64,000 nucleotides of DNA. It comes from a virus. Position 1 is the first letter of the stretch; every line of letters starts with the position of its first letter. The notes under the pieces were generated by a model. It made no database searches, was not told the DNA's origin, and saw nothing but the letters and a program-made list of their open reading frames with translations. Position numbers and translations under genes: made by a program. Location: IMG/VR virus record IMGVR_UViG_3300013132_000018, positions 62,001 to 126,000 of that record; one strand, given 5' to 3'. Shown in pieces: positions 32,781-41,757 of the stretch.

Positions 32781-32928
32781 GCAGGCGGGTGGGCTGGCGC
32801 CGAACACCTTCCCCTCCGGACGGGTGGCGGTGCCGCGCTTCGAGCAGGGCTTTGCGGTCACCACGCCGACCCGCCGGCTGGGAACGCCGCTCAAGATCCA
32901 GGCGGTCGTCTATATCGGAGCGTCGTGA
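32743..32928 (+). CDS. Small basic protein
   Basis: 61 residues beginning within the end of the receiver gene (38-base overlap). Basic, proline/arginine-containing (YLRRKQAGGLAPNTFPSGRV). No motif recognised. Weaker evidence than its neighbours because of the overlap. Confidence 0.4.
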   Translation: MKNQSPQAYLRRKQAGGLAPNTFPSGRVAVPRFEQGFAVTTPTRRLGTPLKIQAVVYIGAS

Positions 32929-32984
32929 ATTGATTTGCCCAGCCTGCTTCCGGGCGTTAGGGTGACCGTCAACAAAACGCGCTT

Positions 32985-33389
32985 ATGCCAGGACATATCA
33001 ACAACGAGGACGTCAAGGCGGACTACCTGACGGACTTCAGTCTCTACGGGTCGGCCACCGGCGGCGTCGCTGCGGTGCTCAATAACCTTGCGCCGCTCGA
33101 CCTGCTCAAGTCGGTCACGGCCGCGCGCAACCGTCTGCTGATTGTCCCGCGCAAGACCAGCGGTGCTGGGGCCGGCACCGCCAAGTTCAAGGTGCACGCC
33201 AAGCTGCCCGGCACGCTGGACGCCGTGTGGGTGCTCGTGGCCGAGACCACCAGCTTCGGCGCGGCCGACAAGCTGGTCCGGTTCGACAACCTGCCGGCCG
33301 GCATTCTGGTGGTCGAGACCGTGGTCGAGACTTCCGGTGACGTGGTGGCCGTGCACGTTGCGCACAACGAGAACACCGGCGTTCTGTAA
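32985..33389 (+). CDS. Beta-rich virion-like protein
   Basis: 134 residues. A helical N-terminus (DVKADYLTDFSLYG, then LNNLAPLDLLKSVTAARNRL) precedes an immunoglobulin-like run of strands (KFKVHAKLPGTLDAVWVLVA; AGILVVETVVETSGDVVAVH). Such small proteins are common among phage head decoration or tail proteins. Not recognised specifically; a 57-base gap precedes it. Confidence 0.5.
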   Translation: MPGHINNEDVKADYLTDFSLYGSATGGVAAVLNNLAPLDLLKSVTAARNRLLIVPRKTSGAGAGTAKFKVHAKLPGTLDAVWVLVAETTSFGAADKLVRFDNLPAGILVVETVVETSGDVVAVHVAHNENTGVL

Positions 33390-33402
33390 TCCTCTCCCAG
33401 CC

Positions 33403-33672
33403 ATGGCGGTCTATGTGGACAACCAGCGGCTGCCGTTCCGGGGCATGCTGATGTCCCACCTGGTGGCTGACACCGAAGCCGAGCTTCATGCGATGGCCGG
33501 CCATCTCGGCCTGCGCCGCAACTGGTTCCAGAACAATCCGCGCGGCACGCCCCACTATGATGTCTGCCAGGCCACTCGGTTGAAGGCCCTGCAGGCGGGC
33601 GTGTTGCCCGTGGACCGGTCCGGACTGGTGGCCGTCATCCGCCGGCTGCGCGAACAACGGAGGTCCGCGTGA
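33403..33672 (+). CDS. DUF4031 family protein
   Basis: ATG 33403 gives 89 residues: MAVYVDNQRLPFRGMLMSHL, ADTEAELHAMAGHLGLRR, WFQN, PHYDVC. This is the DUF4031 signature (MAVYVDxxRxPYRGMxMxHLxADxxxELHxMAxxIGLRRxWFQ...PHYD). Widespread in phages and bacteria; function unknown. It overlaps the next gene's GTG by 4 bases. Confidence 0.85.
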   Translation: MAVYVDNQRLPFRGMLMSHLVADTEAELHAMAGHLGLRRNWFQNNPRGTPHYDVCQATRLKALQAGVLPVDRSGLVAVIRRLREQRRSA

Positions 33673-36671
33673 AAGCCATCGACCTGATGGTGAAGAGCCT
33701 CCTGCCGCCGGACCTCTACGACCCGGCGCGGCGCTACAACAAGAAGGGCATCGACGCCCTGCTGGCCGAAGTCGCGCGCCGCTATCCTGACCGCTATGCC
33801 GACATCGCTGAGGGGCTGGCGGACCTGGGGCGCAACACCGCCTACTTCCAGGGCGAGACGCTGACGCTGGCGGACATGAAGGCGCCGTTCAACAAGCAGG
33901 AGGAGTTCGCCAAGATGGACGCGGAACTGGGCGCCGTGGAGCACAGCGACCTGAAGGATGACGAGAAGCGTCAGCAACGGCTCAAGATCTGGGAGCGGTA
34001 TGCCGGCCAGTTGGAGAAGCAGACGGTGGACGCGTCCATCCGTGCCGGCAGCAACCTGGCCAACACCGTGGTGTCCGGGGCGCGCGGCAATCCATTCCAG
34101 TTGAAGGCGATGGTCACCACACCTGCACTCTACACCGACTACCGCGACCGCCCGGTCGAGTTGTTTGTGCGCAACAGCTTTGGCGAAGGACTGCGCCCGG
34201 CCGAGTATCTGGCCTCTACGTTCGGTGTGCGCAAGTCCGTCATCTCGACAAAAAACCTCACGGCCGAAGGCGGAGACATGCTCAAGCAGTTGATGCAGGT
34301 GTCCACGCCGCTCATCGTCACCGCCAAGGACTGCGACACCACCAACGGCCTGGACTTCGCCGCCGATGACGACGCGCTGCGTGGCCGCATCCTGGGCCAA
34401 CCTGCCGCTGGCATTCCCGCCGGCACGCCCATCGACCGCGAGGTGATGAACAAGCTGCGCCAGGCCAAGGTGAAGACGGTGATCGCGCGCAGCCCGATGA
34501 CCTGTCAGGCGAAAGAGGGCATCTGCTCCAAGTGCCTTGGCCTGCTGCCGGAAGGCAAGCTGGCGCCGCTGGGTTATGCGGCCGGGATTACGGCCGCGCA
34601 GGCCACAGGTGAACCGGTGACGCAGGGGGCTCTTAACTGCTTGGTGGAAGGGACGCTGGTGCGGATGGCTGATTTTTCGGTGCGTCCTATTGAATCTGTG
34701 CGCGTAGGTGACTGGGTGCTTGGGTCGGATAAACAAGGCCAGACCTTTCCGGTAGAAGTCATAGGTAAGTGGGACCAAGGGTTGCAATCAGCCCACGAGT
34801 TCTCGTATCGCATGGGTAACACCAGAAGGTTGTTGACGTTGCAAGCTACCGTCGAACATCCATTGCTCTCCAACAAGAAGGTGTATGGTAATCACAAATC
34901 ACCGAACAACCGCAGGGTAGTGATGTTGAAGGCAGGTTATCCACATAAGAACCTTGGGGTGGTTTTGCCAGTAGATAACAAACATGCAGGCGTGGACGAG
35001 CCATTGGCTATGCTGGTCGGCGTTTGGCTTGGCGATGGAATTCGCAACGGACCCGACAACCCTGAGTTGAGAATGTCGTGCGCTGATGCTACGCAGATGC
35101 AGAGACTTGGAGAGATTTACGCGGCCCTTAATCTCAAGTTCACTAAAAGAAAAAGATCGTTTGACTGGGGCATAACCCAATTAAAAGACAGCGTGCGGCA
35201 GGATGAAAAAACCGGTCGGCTTGTAGCTGGGCTAAGGAATCCCATAAAGCTGCGGCTGGAGCAGATGCGACTACTTCGTTGCTACGCGCACGAAAAGTTC
35301 ATACCCCGCGAGGTGTGGAATTGGAATCAGTCCAGCATAACCAGCCTAGTGGCTGGTTATTTGGCCACCGACGGCAGCGTGTATCGTAACAAAGAGGGGC
35401 ACGTAGGTCTGAGCTTTGGGTCAGTGTCCAAGCAACTTCTGGAGGATCTTCGCGAGCTTTTAGCTGTCCGGCTGTGTGTGTATGGCTCGGAAATTAGCTG
35501 CACAGGAGAGGCTGGTAGCGGAAATCGCGTGCACGCCATGTGGCAGTTTTACATCACACGTCACGATCAAGTCGAAAGGCTGGCGTCCCTGATTCCAGAA
35601 ATACCCGGCGTCAAGGACGCTCGGCTTCGTCAGTATCTGCGTGAGGTAACTTACGCCAAGCAACACACTGAGGGATTTTATCGGGCGCTGAGGGTGGGCA
35701 TTGTTCCGATCGGACCACAGCAATGCTGGGATTTGACCGTGGATCATCCTGACCATCTGTTCGTCCTGGCCAGCGGCATCATCTGCAGCAACACCAAACA
35801 TTCCGGCGGCGGATTCTCCGGTGGCAAGAAGCAGTTCGCCGGACTGCCCATCATCACGCAGTTCATCCAATCGCCCGAGGTGTTCCCACATCGCGCGGCC
35901 ACTGCCCACCTGGACGGACGGGTGGAGGCCATCGACGAGGCGCCCCAGGGTGGCACGTTCATCACGGTGGCCGGACAGCAGCACTTTGCCCTGCCTGGTT
36001 ACGAGCCGACGGTGAAGGTGGGCGATGAGGTCGAGGCCGGGGATTCGTTGAGTGAGGGCATTGTCGATCCCGCCGACGTGGTGAATTTCCGCGGGCTGGG
36101 CGAGGCCCGTCGCTACTACGCTGACCGGCTGGGGCAGATCCTTTCCGACAGCGGTGCCGGCAATCCTTCCAAGCTGAACATGGAGACGCTGGCCCGCGCC
36201 ACGCTGGACCATGTGCGGGTCAACGACCCAGACGGGCTGGGCGACTATCTGGTGGATGACCTCGCCTCCTACAACCGGGTGGCGCCGGACTATTCGCCGC
36301 CGGCGGACACCAAGCCATTGTCGCTGGAGAAGGCCAAGGGGATGTATCTCCAGTCACCAGCCCTGCACTACACCATCGGCACCCGGCTCACACCCCGGAT
36401 GCTCAAGCATCTCGGCACGGTGGGTTTCCAGCAGGTCAACGCAAGCCCCACGGCGCCCACCTTCACCCCGGAGATGGTCCGGCTGCGGGGCGCCAACTTC
36501 AGCAACCCCGACTGGCTGGCCAAGCTGGACACGAGCTACCTCTCCACCAACCTGGCCGGCGATGCCGCGCGTGCGCGCGATACCGACGTGGGGGAGAATG
36601 TTCACTTTGCGCCGCGCCTGGCGGTTGGTGTAGGCTTCGGCCAGAAGGTCGAGCAGACGGGCAAGTTCTGA
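33669..36671 (+). CDS. RNA polymerase beta-prime C-half, with intein
   Basis: The GTG at 33669 overlaps the DUF4031 stop, giving 1000 residues. Conserved beta-prime segments run in order: SGARGNPFQLKAMV (near 135), EGLRPAEYLASTFGVRKSVI (bridge helix), TAKDCDTTNG, CQAKEGICSKCLG (the four zinc-binding cysteines C-...C-x6-C-x2-C), IGxxxxQATGEPVTQGALN, then intein residues 324-708, then TKHSGGG, VKVGDEVEAGDSLSEG and RRYYADRLGQIL. It supplies everything after the active-site loop encoded by 16829-20701, about 13 kb upstream. It carries the trigger loop: catalytic histidine is kept (TKH) but the adjacent methionine and arginine of bacterial enzymes are L and N. Ends at residue 1000. Confidence 0.92.
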   Translation: MKAIDLMVKSLLPPDLYDPARRYNKKGIDALLAEVARRYPDRYADIAEGLADLGRNTAYFQGETLTLADMKAPFNKQEEFAKMDAELGAVEHSDLKDDEKRQQRLKIWERYAGQLEKQTVDASIRAGSNLANTVVSGARGNPFQLKAMVTTPALYTDYRDRPVELFVRNSFGEGLRPAEYLASTFGVRKSVISTKNLTAEGGDMLKQLMQVSTPLIVTAKDCDTTNGLDFAADDDALRGRILGQPAAGIPAGTPIDREVMNKLRQAKVKTVIARSPMTCQAKEGICSKCLGLLPEGKLAPLGYAAGITAAQATGEPVTQGALNCLVEGTLVRMADFSVRPIESVRVGDWVLGSDKQGQTFPVEVIGKWDQGLQSAHEFSYRMGNTRRLLTLQATVEHPLLSNKKVYGNHKSPNNRRVVMLKAGYPHKNLGVVLPVDNKHAGVDEPLAMLVGVWLGDGIRNGPDNPELRMSCADATQMQRLGEIYAALNLKFTKRKRSFDWGITQLKDSVRQDEKTGRLVAGLRNPIKLRLEQMRLLRCYAHEKFIPREVWNWNQSSITSLVAGYLATDGSVYRNKEGHVGLSFGSVSKQLLEDLRELLAVRLCVYGSEISCTGEAGSGNRVHAMWQFYITRHDQVERLASLIPEIPGVKDARLRQYLREVTYAKQHTEGFYRALRVGIVPIGPQQCWDLTVDHPDHLFVLASGIICSNTKHSGGGFSGGKKQFAGLPIITQFIQSPEVFPHRAATAHLDGRVEAIDEAPQGGTFITVAGQQHFALPGYEPTVKVGDEVEAGDSLSEGIVDPADVVNFRGLGEARRYYADRLGQILSDSGAGNPSKLNMETLARATLDHVRVNDPDGLGDYLVDDLASYNRVAPDYSPPADTKPLSLEKAKGMYLQSPALHYTIGTRLTPRMLKHLGTVGFQQVNASPTAPTFTPEMVRLRGANFSNPDWLAKLDTSYLSTNLAGDAARARDTDVGENVHFAPRLAVGVGFGQKVEQTGKF
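34638..35792 (+). mobile_element. AT-richer intein with LAGLIDADG endonuclease in the trigger loop
   Basis: A 385-residue insertion runs from Cys (34638, CLVEGTLVRMADFSVRPIES) to Asn (35792, ending GIICSN), with Thr as the +1 residue. Removing it restores GEPVTQGALNTKHSGG. Block B reads LQATVEHPLLS; two endonuclease motifs are LAMLVGVWLGDG and SLVAGYLATDG; the C-terminal block is CWDLTVDHPDHLFVLASG. The penultimate residue is Ser, not His. Its bases look markedly more A/T-rich than either flank (for example 35130-35230), suggesting recent arrival. Confidence 0.93.
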
Positions 36672-36686
36672 TAACCTTCTGAGCAA

Positions 36687-37238
36687 ATGAACCACTTGAC
36701 CAAGCTCTCGTTCGTGAAGGCGTCGCTGACGGCGGACACGGCGCTCATGGGTGCATCCATCATTCCCGGATTTGTGGGCGCTGGTGCCAGTCTGGGACAA
36801 GCTGGGCTGAATTTTTCACGGGGCAATTACTGGAGTGGTCTGGGTAATGCGGCCTTTGCGCCATTGGCATTTTTCGGCGGTGGTGCAATGCTGGCCGGAC
36901 TGAAAGGGACTGTGCGTGGCGCCAAGGCGCTGGCGGGTTTCAAGAAGACTGCTCCTGGTCTGAGTGGCGTCGCCAAGAACATGATGGTGCCGACCATGGG
37001 TGCCAACTCGGCGCTGGGTAAGACAATCGTCAATCGTCCTGGCATGGCGACGGTGGCGGGCTTGGGTGCGCCGGCTCTGGCTAACTCCGCCCAAGGTATC
37101 GCCGACGACGCCAAGCAGATGAACCTGACCCGTCAGCAATGGAGCGGTGCGTTCTCAAACTTTATGGACGGACGGCGCGGCGAAGCACATGACCCCGTCA
37201 ACGCCGGCGCCACCGGGAATCCTAATCTTTACACCTGA
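36687..37238 (+). CDS. Glycine-rich virion-like protein
   Basis: 183 residues starting 15 bases after the polymerase stop. The N-terminus has FVKAS (V10-K11-A12), then hydrophobic glycine-rich segments (ALMGASIIPGFVGAGASLGQ; NAAFAPLAFFGGGAMLAGLKG). It is one of several membrane-active glycine-zipper proteins in this phage, probably packaged or ejected. No homologue recognised. Confidence 0.55.
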   Translation: MNHLTKLSFVKASLTADTALMGASIIPGFVGAGASLGQAGLNFSRGNYWSGLGNAAFAPLAFFGGGAMLAGLKGTVRGAKALAGFKKTAPGLSGVAKNMMVPTMGANSALGKTIVNRPGMATVAGLGAPALANSAQGIADDAKQMNLTRQQWSGAFSNFMDGRRGEAHDPVNAGATGNPNLYT

Positions 37239-37270
37239 CCCTGCTTCCATTACCGTCGCCCAGCATCAGT

Positions 37271-37939
37271 ATGAGCAACCTCGCCAAGAAAGCTTTTGCC
37301 GAAGGATTCGCACGGCGCCAGCAACAGCTTGCCTCCGGCCTGGTGAAGTCGGCCATCCCCTCGCGCGCCGGCATGTTCATCGATCCCCGGCGCGCAGCGT
37401 ATGTGGAGGCGCTCGGGCGTGATCTTTTCAAGAAGGTCAAGACGGACAAGGGTCTGTTGAGCGGTCTGCGCGCTTCCATGCTGGGTGGCTATGAGGGTTA
37501 CGACCGGCTGGGCTGGGCACAGCGCAACTACGTGGACAGCATGCGCGCTCTTCAGAAGAAGCTCCGCGCCGCCCGTTCCGTGGGCAGCACGTCGGCTGAG
37601 CGCGCGATCCAGGCCGAGATGTCCCGGGCAAAGACGACGTTCAACGACACGAGCAAGCGGCTCTATCAGGAAGTTGGCACCACGGCGGAAGCGCGCATGC
37701 CGTTGATCGACACCGCCCTGCCGGCTGCTGGTGCCGCTGGTCTGGCCGGCGCTGGCGCACTGGGGATCGGCAATGTCACGGGTGCCAACTCGCAGCGCTG
37801 GGAGGATTACAACCACCAGGCGCAGATGCCGCTGCTCGAACGGCTCCGTAATGTTTTCGCGCCGCAATCTGTGGCGCGTGATCAGTTCAATTCCTCCACG
37901 ATGCCTCGTGGAGCCATGCCCAACTCGAATCACCAATGA
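37271..37939 (+). CDS. Glycine-rich/coiled-coil virion-like protein with VKSA leader
   Basis: 222 residues. After an arginine/glutamine-rich start, LVKSA (V25-K26-S27-A28) precedes a helical body (LRASMLGGYEGYDRLGWAQR; AIQAEMSRAKTTFNDTSKRL) and a glycine/alanine-rich hydrophobic segment (ALPAAGAAGLAGAGALGIGN). Probable internal virion protein. It overlaps the next gene by 4 bases. Confidence 0.55.
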   Translation: MSNLAKKAFAEGFARRQQQLASGLVKSAIPSRAGMFIDPRRAAYVEALGRDLFKKVKTDKGLLSGLRASMLGGYEGYDRLGWAQRNYVDSMRALQKKLRAARSVGSTSAERAIQAEMSRAKTTFNDTSKRLYQEVGTTAEARMPLIDTALPAAGAAGLAGAGALGIGNVTGANSQRWEDYNHQAQMPLLERLRNVFAPQSVARDQFNSSTMPRGAMPNSNHQ

Positions 37940-38949
37940 AGACTCTTCTCCCGGCAATCTATCTCGCCAACCGCAACCAGATGGTGAAGGAGGCCGACAT
38001 GGCCGGTCTGCTTGGGCGTGGGCTCGGCTATGCCTTTCGTGGCGGTGCCGCTGCACCCGGACTTGCGCGGCGTGGGCTTGCCGCCACAGCCCGAGGTGTT
38101 GAAGCCATGCCCGGTCTGGCTCGGCAAGGTCTGCGTTCTACCGCGCAGTTCGTCGAGAACATGCCTGGGCGCGTTGCTCGGGGTCCGGTTGGAAATGCTT
38201 ACCGCTCTGGTGTGGCAAATTTTCGTGAAGGTGCCGGTTTTTCTTTGTCGCCGGACCAGGCTTGGCTGAGAATGACGCAGCGTGGAGATCAGTTTGCGCG
38301 CAGCCAGACGCCCTGGTTGCAGCGTTCAGTAGGCTTCAACTCCAATGGACTGGCGACCTTGGCTGGCACAGGGGCGGTAGGTGCTGGCGTGAGCGGATGG
38401 AACAGCCACCAGCTTGGATCTGACTGGGGGCAACAGACACTCCAGGCTGGCCGTGGCATGGCGCCTAGTTTCCACATGCCGGGCATTCAGTCGCCGGTGC
38501 AGATGAGTGTCCGTTCGCCGTTCAAGAGCGCAAGCTGGACCGGGCATTGGGTGAAGGTGGCAGGCACTCCGCTTCAGACCGGTATTCAGATAGCCATGCA
38601 AAAGACGGCACCCGCCTTGGGGGCCGCTGGAAAAGCTCTTACACCCGCAATGGAGGCGGCCAAGCAAAGTCTCCCTTATCTGATGCCGCACAGGTCGTGG
38701 CTGAAGCACACACCCGAGGCAATCCGCCCTTATGCGATGGGCGCCCTCACCAGCGGCCCCGGACGCTGGATTCAAGATAATCCTGGCACGTCCGGTCTCA
38801 TAGCCGGTGCCGGCCTCATGCGTGGCGGCGAATATGCGCGCAACACCGTCCGTGAAAACCGCATCGCCAACCTGAGCCCGATGGAACGGCTGATGATGGT
38901 GGGCGGGCTGATCTTCAACCCGCAGAGTGTCGCCAGCCGGCTCTACTAA
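37936..38949 (+). CDS. Glycine-rich virion-like protein with VKEA leader
   Basis: 337 residues. MVKEADMAG at residues 16-24 precedes arginine/glycine-rich segments with repeated (G)LARxGL elements (PGLARRGLAATARGVEAMPG), a feature of nucleic-acid- or membrane-associated virion proteins. Further on, LATLAGTGAVGAGVSG is zipper-like. No enzyme motif. It precedes the 856-residue gene by 9 bases. Confidence 0.5.
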   Translation: MKTLLPAIYLANRNQMVKEADMAGLLGRGLGYAFRGGAAAPGLARRGLAATARGVEAMPGLARQGLRSTAQFVENMPGRVARGPVGNAYRSGVANFREGAGFSLSPDQAWLRMTQRGDQFARSQTPWLQRSVGFNSNGLATLAGTGAVGAGVSGWNSHQLGSDWGQQTLQAGRGMAPSFHMPGIQSPVQMSVRSPFKSASWTGHWVKVAGTPLQTGIQIAMQKTAPALGAAGKALTPAMEAAKQSLPYLMPHRSWLKHTPEAIRPYAMGALTSGPGRWIQDNPGTSGLIAGAGLMRGGEYARNTVRENRIANLSPMERLMMVGGLIFNPQSVASRLY

Positions 38950-38958
38950 CGCAATCTC

Positions 38959-41529
38959 ATGACAGCAACTCTCGACCAGCAGTGGCGCAAGCTCGCGGCG
39001 GCCACCGTCACCGCGCCGCGAGAGGAAGTGGAGCGCACCTTCGCCGACCTGGCCTACACCGTGGTCCAGAACAAGGCCGCCCCGCTCATGCGCCCTGGCT
39101 TCCGCGTGGGCTTCGAGATCGTGTTCACCAACGACCAGAACACGCGCATGGTCGGCATCTTCGTGTTCAAGGTTGGTCCGGCGATCTTCTACGTGCCGAC
39201 CTTCTTCATCAATGGCGCGGTCAAGGGCGCCGAGATGATCTACCGGGTCAAGGAGCAGCGCATCGTGCCGCTCACGCCCGAGTGGGCCGACTTCCTGGTG
39301 AACCTGCATCCCCGGGCCGAAGGCGTGGATGTGCCCACCTCCGACCGTGCGAACTACGGCGCGCAGATGGACCTTCGTTCGCTGGCCGCGCCGACGTATG
39401 CGGGGATGAAGGGCGTCGCCTTCGACAAGCAGGCGGCTGAAAACTGCGCGACCGCTGTGCTGCAGGAGATCGACCGTCAGTTGGATCTCAAGCAGGAGAT
39501 GGGCGCTGACTTCAAGGGCGCACATGCCATCACCATGAAGAGCGGCGAACCGCTGCTCAATGTCTGGCTGGCCAAGCAGGCTTGGGGGGTGAAGATCGCC
39601 GAGGCGGATTACCGCCGGCCGGCCAAGGAGTTGGCCGCTGACATCATCGCTGATCTGCGTGCCCAGGCCGATCCTGCCGCCACCATCAAGGCCGCGCGCC
39701 AGGGCGCCCATGCCCAGTTCAAGACATGGATGGAGATGCCGGTCAAGCAGGCCGCCGAGGAAGGCGTGTCCGTGCTGCGCCGCTTTGTGCTGGAGTCCGG
39801 CGGGCGCAGCGCCATGCGGAAGATCGCCAACACCGTCCAGGCGTCCCGCCCGTTTGCTGAGGCGCTCTATCTCGGGTCCGAGGAAGCGAACTACAGCCCG
39901 GATATCCCGGAGCAGGAAAAGCAGGCATCCGGCCCGCAGGCTGTGCTCATCGCCCATCTCAACCCGCTGGACAACGCTGCGGTCAAGCAAGCGTCAGCGG
40001 AGCAGATCCGGGAGGGCTTTGTGATCGAGGATCTCCGCAAGGAGGCTGAGGTCAACGTCGAGGTGGCGGATGACACGCGCTCCGAATTGCAGACCATCGC
40101 CGAGCCGGGCCAGTATGACGTGCTCATGGCGGGCGGCATCATGCGTCCGGCCTTGGTGGGTTACTCCGACCAGTCCGACCTGCTTCACACCCGGCCTGGC
40201 AGCGGTAGCTGTTCGCCTGCTCCCTGCAGCCCTGTTTCGATCCAGCAGTCCGACATCGTGCTGGTGGACCTGGAGACCGGCGAGTCGCGCTCGATCTGGA
40301 ATTCGCGCGGCACCAACCCGCTGCATGGGCGCGGCGACGGCAAGGTGGAGACAGACAAGCTGATCGCCATGCCTTCGGCCGGCAAGTGCTACCGCCTGTG
40401 GGACTCGGAGAAGCAGACGCTGTCTCAGCCCTTCTACGTCCGCCGGGTGGACGACAAGGAGATGGGCCTGAAGCGCATCCAGATCTTCACCGGCTCCTGG
40501 CTCTATCGCGGCGAGCCCGGCACGCTGCTCTGGATCAACCCTGACTTCGACGGCGTCAACGTGGCGGAGAAGGTCATCGGCAACTGCTGCAAATTCATCG
40601 AGGTTGCGGCCAAGGTGGAGAAGCGCGAGTCCAACGCCACCGGACTGGCGCCCGCTACCGTTGCCACCAGCGGCAACCTGGCGGCGGTCAACCAGCTTCT
40701 CCTCGACCAGGATCTCAATGTGGCTTACGTCGGCGAGGCCACACTCACTCCGGGTGATGGCTACGCGCTGGCGCAGATGATCTTCGGCGCTGGCTACAAG
40801 CGGGCCAGCCTGCAGTTGGCCGAAGGCGGCCGGTTCGTGGTTGAACTGGAGAGCGGCGTCAAGCTGGCTTCCCGGTTCAACCGTTTCGGCGCGCTGATGA
40901 CACTCATGTCCCGCTGTGCCCTGCGCGAGAAGCTCGCCCGGACGCTGGTGGAGCGCGCGGAGAATTCCGGCGTGGTCCGGTTCTTCTACCAGCCGTTCGA
41001 GAAGCTCGCCACCAACCTCGGCGTCAGCTTCCCTGAGTTCGAGCAGTATGTGAACGAGGACTTCGGTGTGCCGGCGGAAGGCAGTTCCATGCAGGCGGTG
41101 CAGGTGGACTCCACGCCTGTCGAAGTGCCGCAGCAGCGCATCGGTGACCGCTGGAGCCTGGAGACGGGCGACACCACGGACACCATCGACGCCCAGCTTC
41201 CCGTCCAGTTGTGGGACATGTCCAAGTCCATGGGCCTGCCCAACCTGTTCGAGCACGGCGTGGTGGGCACGCTGGTCAACACCTACGACTCGGTCGGCAT
41301 GGTGGACAAGTGGCTGCCCGACCTGGAGCAGGCCCTTGACCGGATCGGCCGGCTGCTCTTCCTCATCTACTGGAAGCCAGAGGATTTTGCCTCGGCCTAC
41401 GGTAGCGACGACCAGACTGCGCTGGAGAACAAGGCGCTCTCCACCTTCAAGGCTTTCGGTGATCTCACCCTGGAACTAATGCTCAAGAACCGCGAGCACC
41501 AGCGTGGCTCGCCGGGCTTGATGTCCTGA
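38959..41529 (+). CDS. Large virion-like protein of unknown family
   Basis: 856 residues. The N-terminal 110 residues look like a mixed alpha/beta domain (VFKVGPAIFYVPTFFINGAV). The middle contains several KQA/KQAS sites (PVKQAAEE, EKQASG, AVKQASAE), and the C-terminal third is helical with FFYQPFEKLA and a leucine/alanine end. Its position before the protease and capsid genes and its size suggest a head, portal-associated or internal virion protein. No portal signature is visible. It is the largest unassigned gene of the head module. Confidence 0.5.
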   Translation: MTATLDQQWRKLAAATVTAPREEVERTFADLAYTVVQNKAAPLMRPGFRVGFEIVFTNDQNTRMVGIFVFKVGPAIFYVPTFFINGAVKGAEMIYRVKEQRIVPLTPEWADFLVNLHPRAEGVDVPTSDRANYGAQMDLRSLAAPTYAGMKGVAFDKQAAENCATAVLQEIDRQLDLKQEMGADFKGAHAITMKSGEPLLNVWLAKQAWGVKIAEADYRRPAKELAADIIADLRAQADPAATIKAARQGAHAQFKTWMEMPVKQAAEEGVSVLRRFVLESGGRSAMRKIANTVQASRPFAEALYLGSEEANYSPDIPEQEKQASGPQAVLIAHLNPLDNAAVKQASAEQIREGFVIEDLRKEAEVNVEVADDTRSELQTIAEPGQYDVLMAGGIMRPALVGYSDQSDLLHTRPGSGSCSPAPCSPVSIQQSDIVLVDLETGESRSIWNSRGTNPLHGRGDGKVETDKLIAMPSAGKCYRLWDSEKQTLSQPFYVRRVDDKEMGLKRIQIFTGSWLYRGEPGTLLWINPDFDGVNVAEKVIGNCCKFIEVAAKVEKRESNATGLAPATVATSGNLAAVNQLLLDQDLNVAYVGEATLTPGDGYALAQMIFGAGYKRASLQLAEGGRFVVELESGVKLASRFNRFGALMTLMSRCALREKLARTLVERAENSGVVRFFYQPFEKLATNLGVSFPEFEQYVNEDFGVPAEGSSMQAVQVDSTPVEVPQQRIGDRWSLETGDTTDTIDAQLPVQLWDMSKSMGLPNLFEHGVVGTLVNTYDSVGMVDKWLPDLEQALDRIGRLLFLIYWKPEDFASAYGSDDQTALENKALSTFKAFGDLTLELMLKNREHQRGSPGLMS

Positions 41530-41532
41530 GCC

Positions 41533-41757
41533 ATGCGCACGCGCAGGTTTCAACTCTTCGGCCGCTGGTGGATGGTGCATCTGACCACCACCGCACCCTG
41601 GCTGACTGTCCATCGAGGACAACACTGCATCTGCGATGTGCTGCATCGCCTGACCTGTATCCACCATGAACCGGCTTCAAGTAACCCGACTGGCCCAGCT
41701 TCTCCCAGAAGGCTGCACCTATCTCCGATCACTTCCAGCCGCCCCGAGGCGGCTTGA
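41533..41757 (+). CDS. Possible small protein
   Basis: 74 residues beginning 3 bases after the previous stop (MRTRRFQLFGRWWMVHLTTT start); the first 46 residues look coding. The last third overlaps the start of the next gene in another frame, so the C-terminus may be less meaningful. Function unknown. Confidence 0.4.
   Translation: MRTRRFQLFGRWWMVHLTTTAPWLTVHRGQHCICDVLHRLTCIHHEPASSNPTGPASPRRLHLSPITSSRPEAA

Noticed and set aside
38326-39990. 554-codon minus-strand frame opposite two head-module genes
   Set aside because: Spans two plus-strand genes that are coherent with their neighbours; product has no recognisable motif.
38959-41529. Portal protein label for the 856-residue gene
   Set aside because: Position is suggestive but no portal-type sequence pattern was visible, so it is left unassigned.
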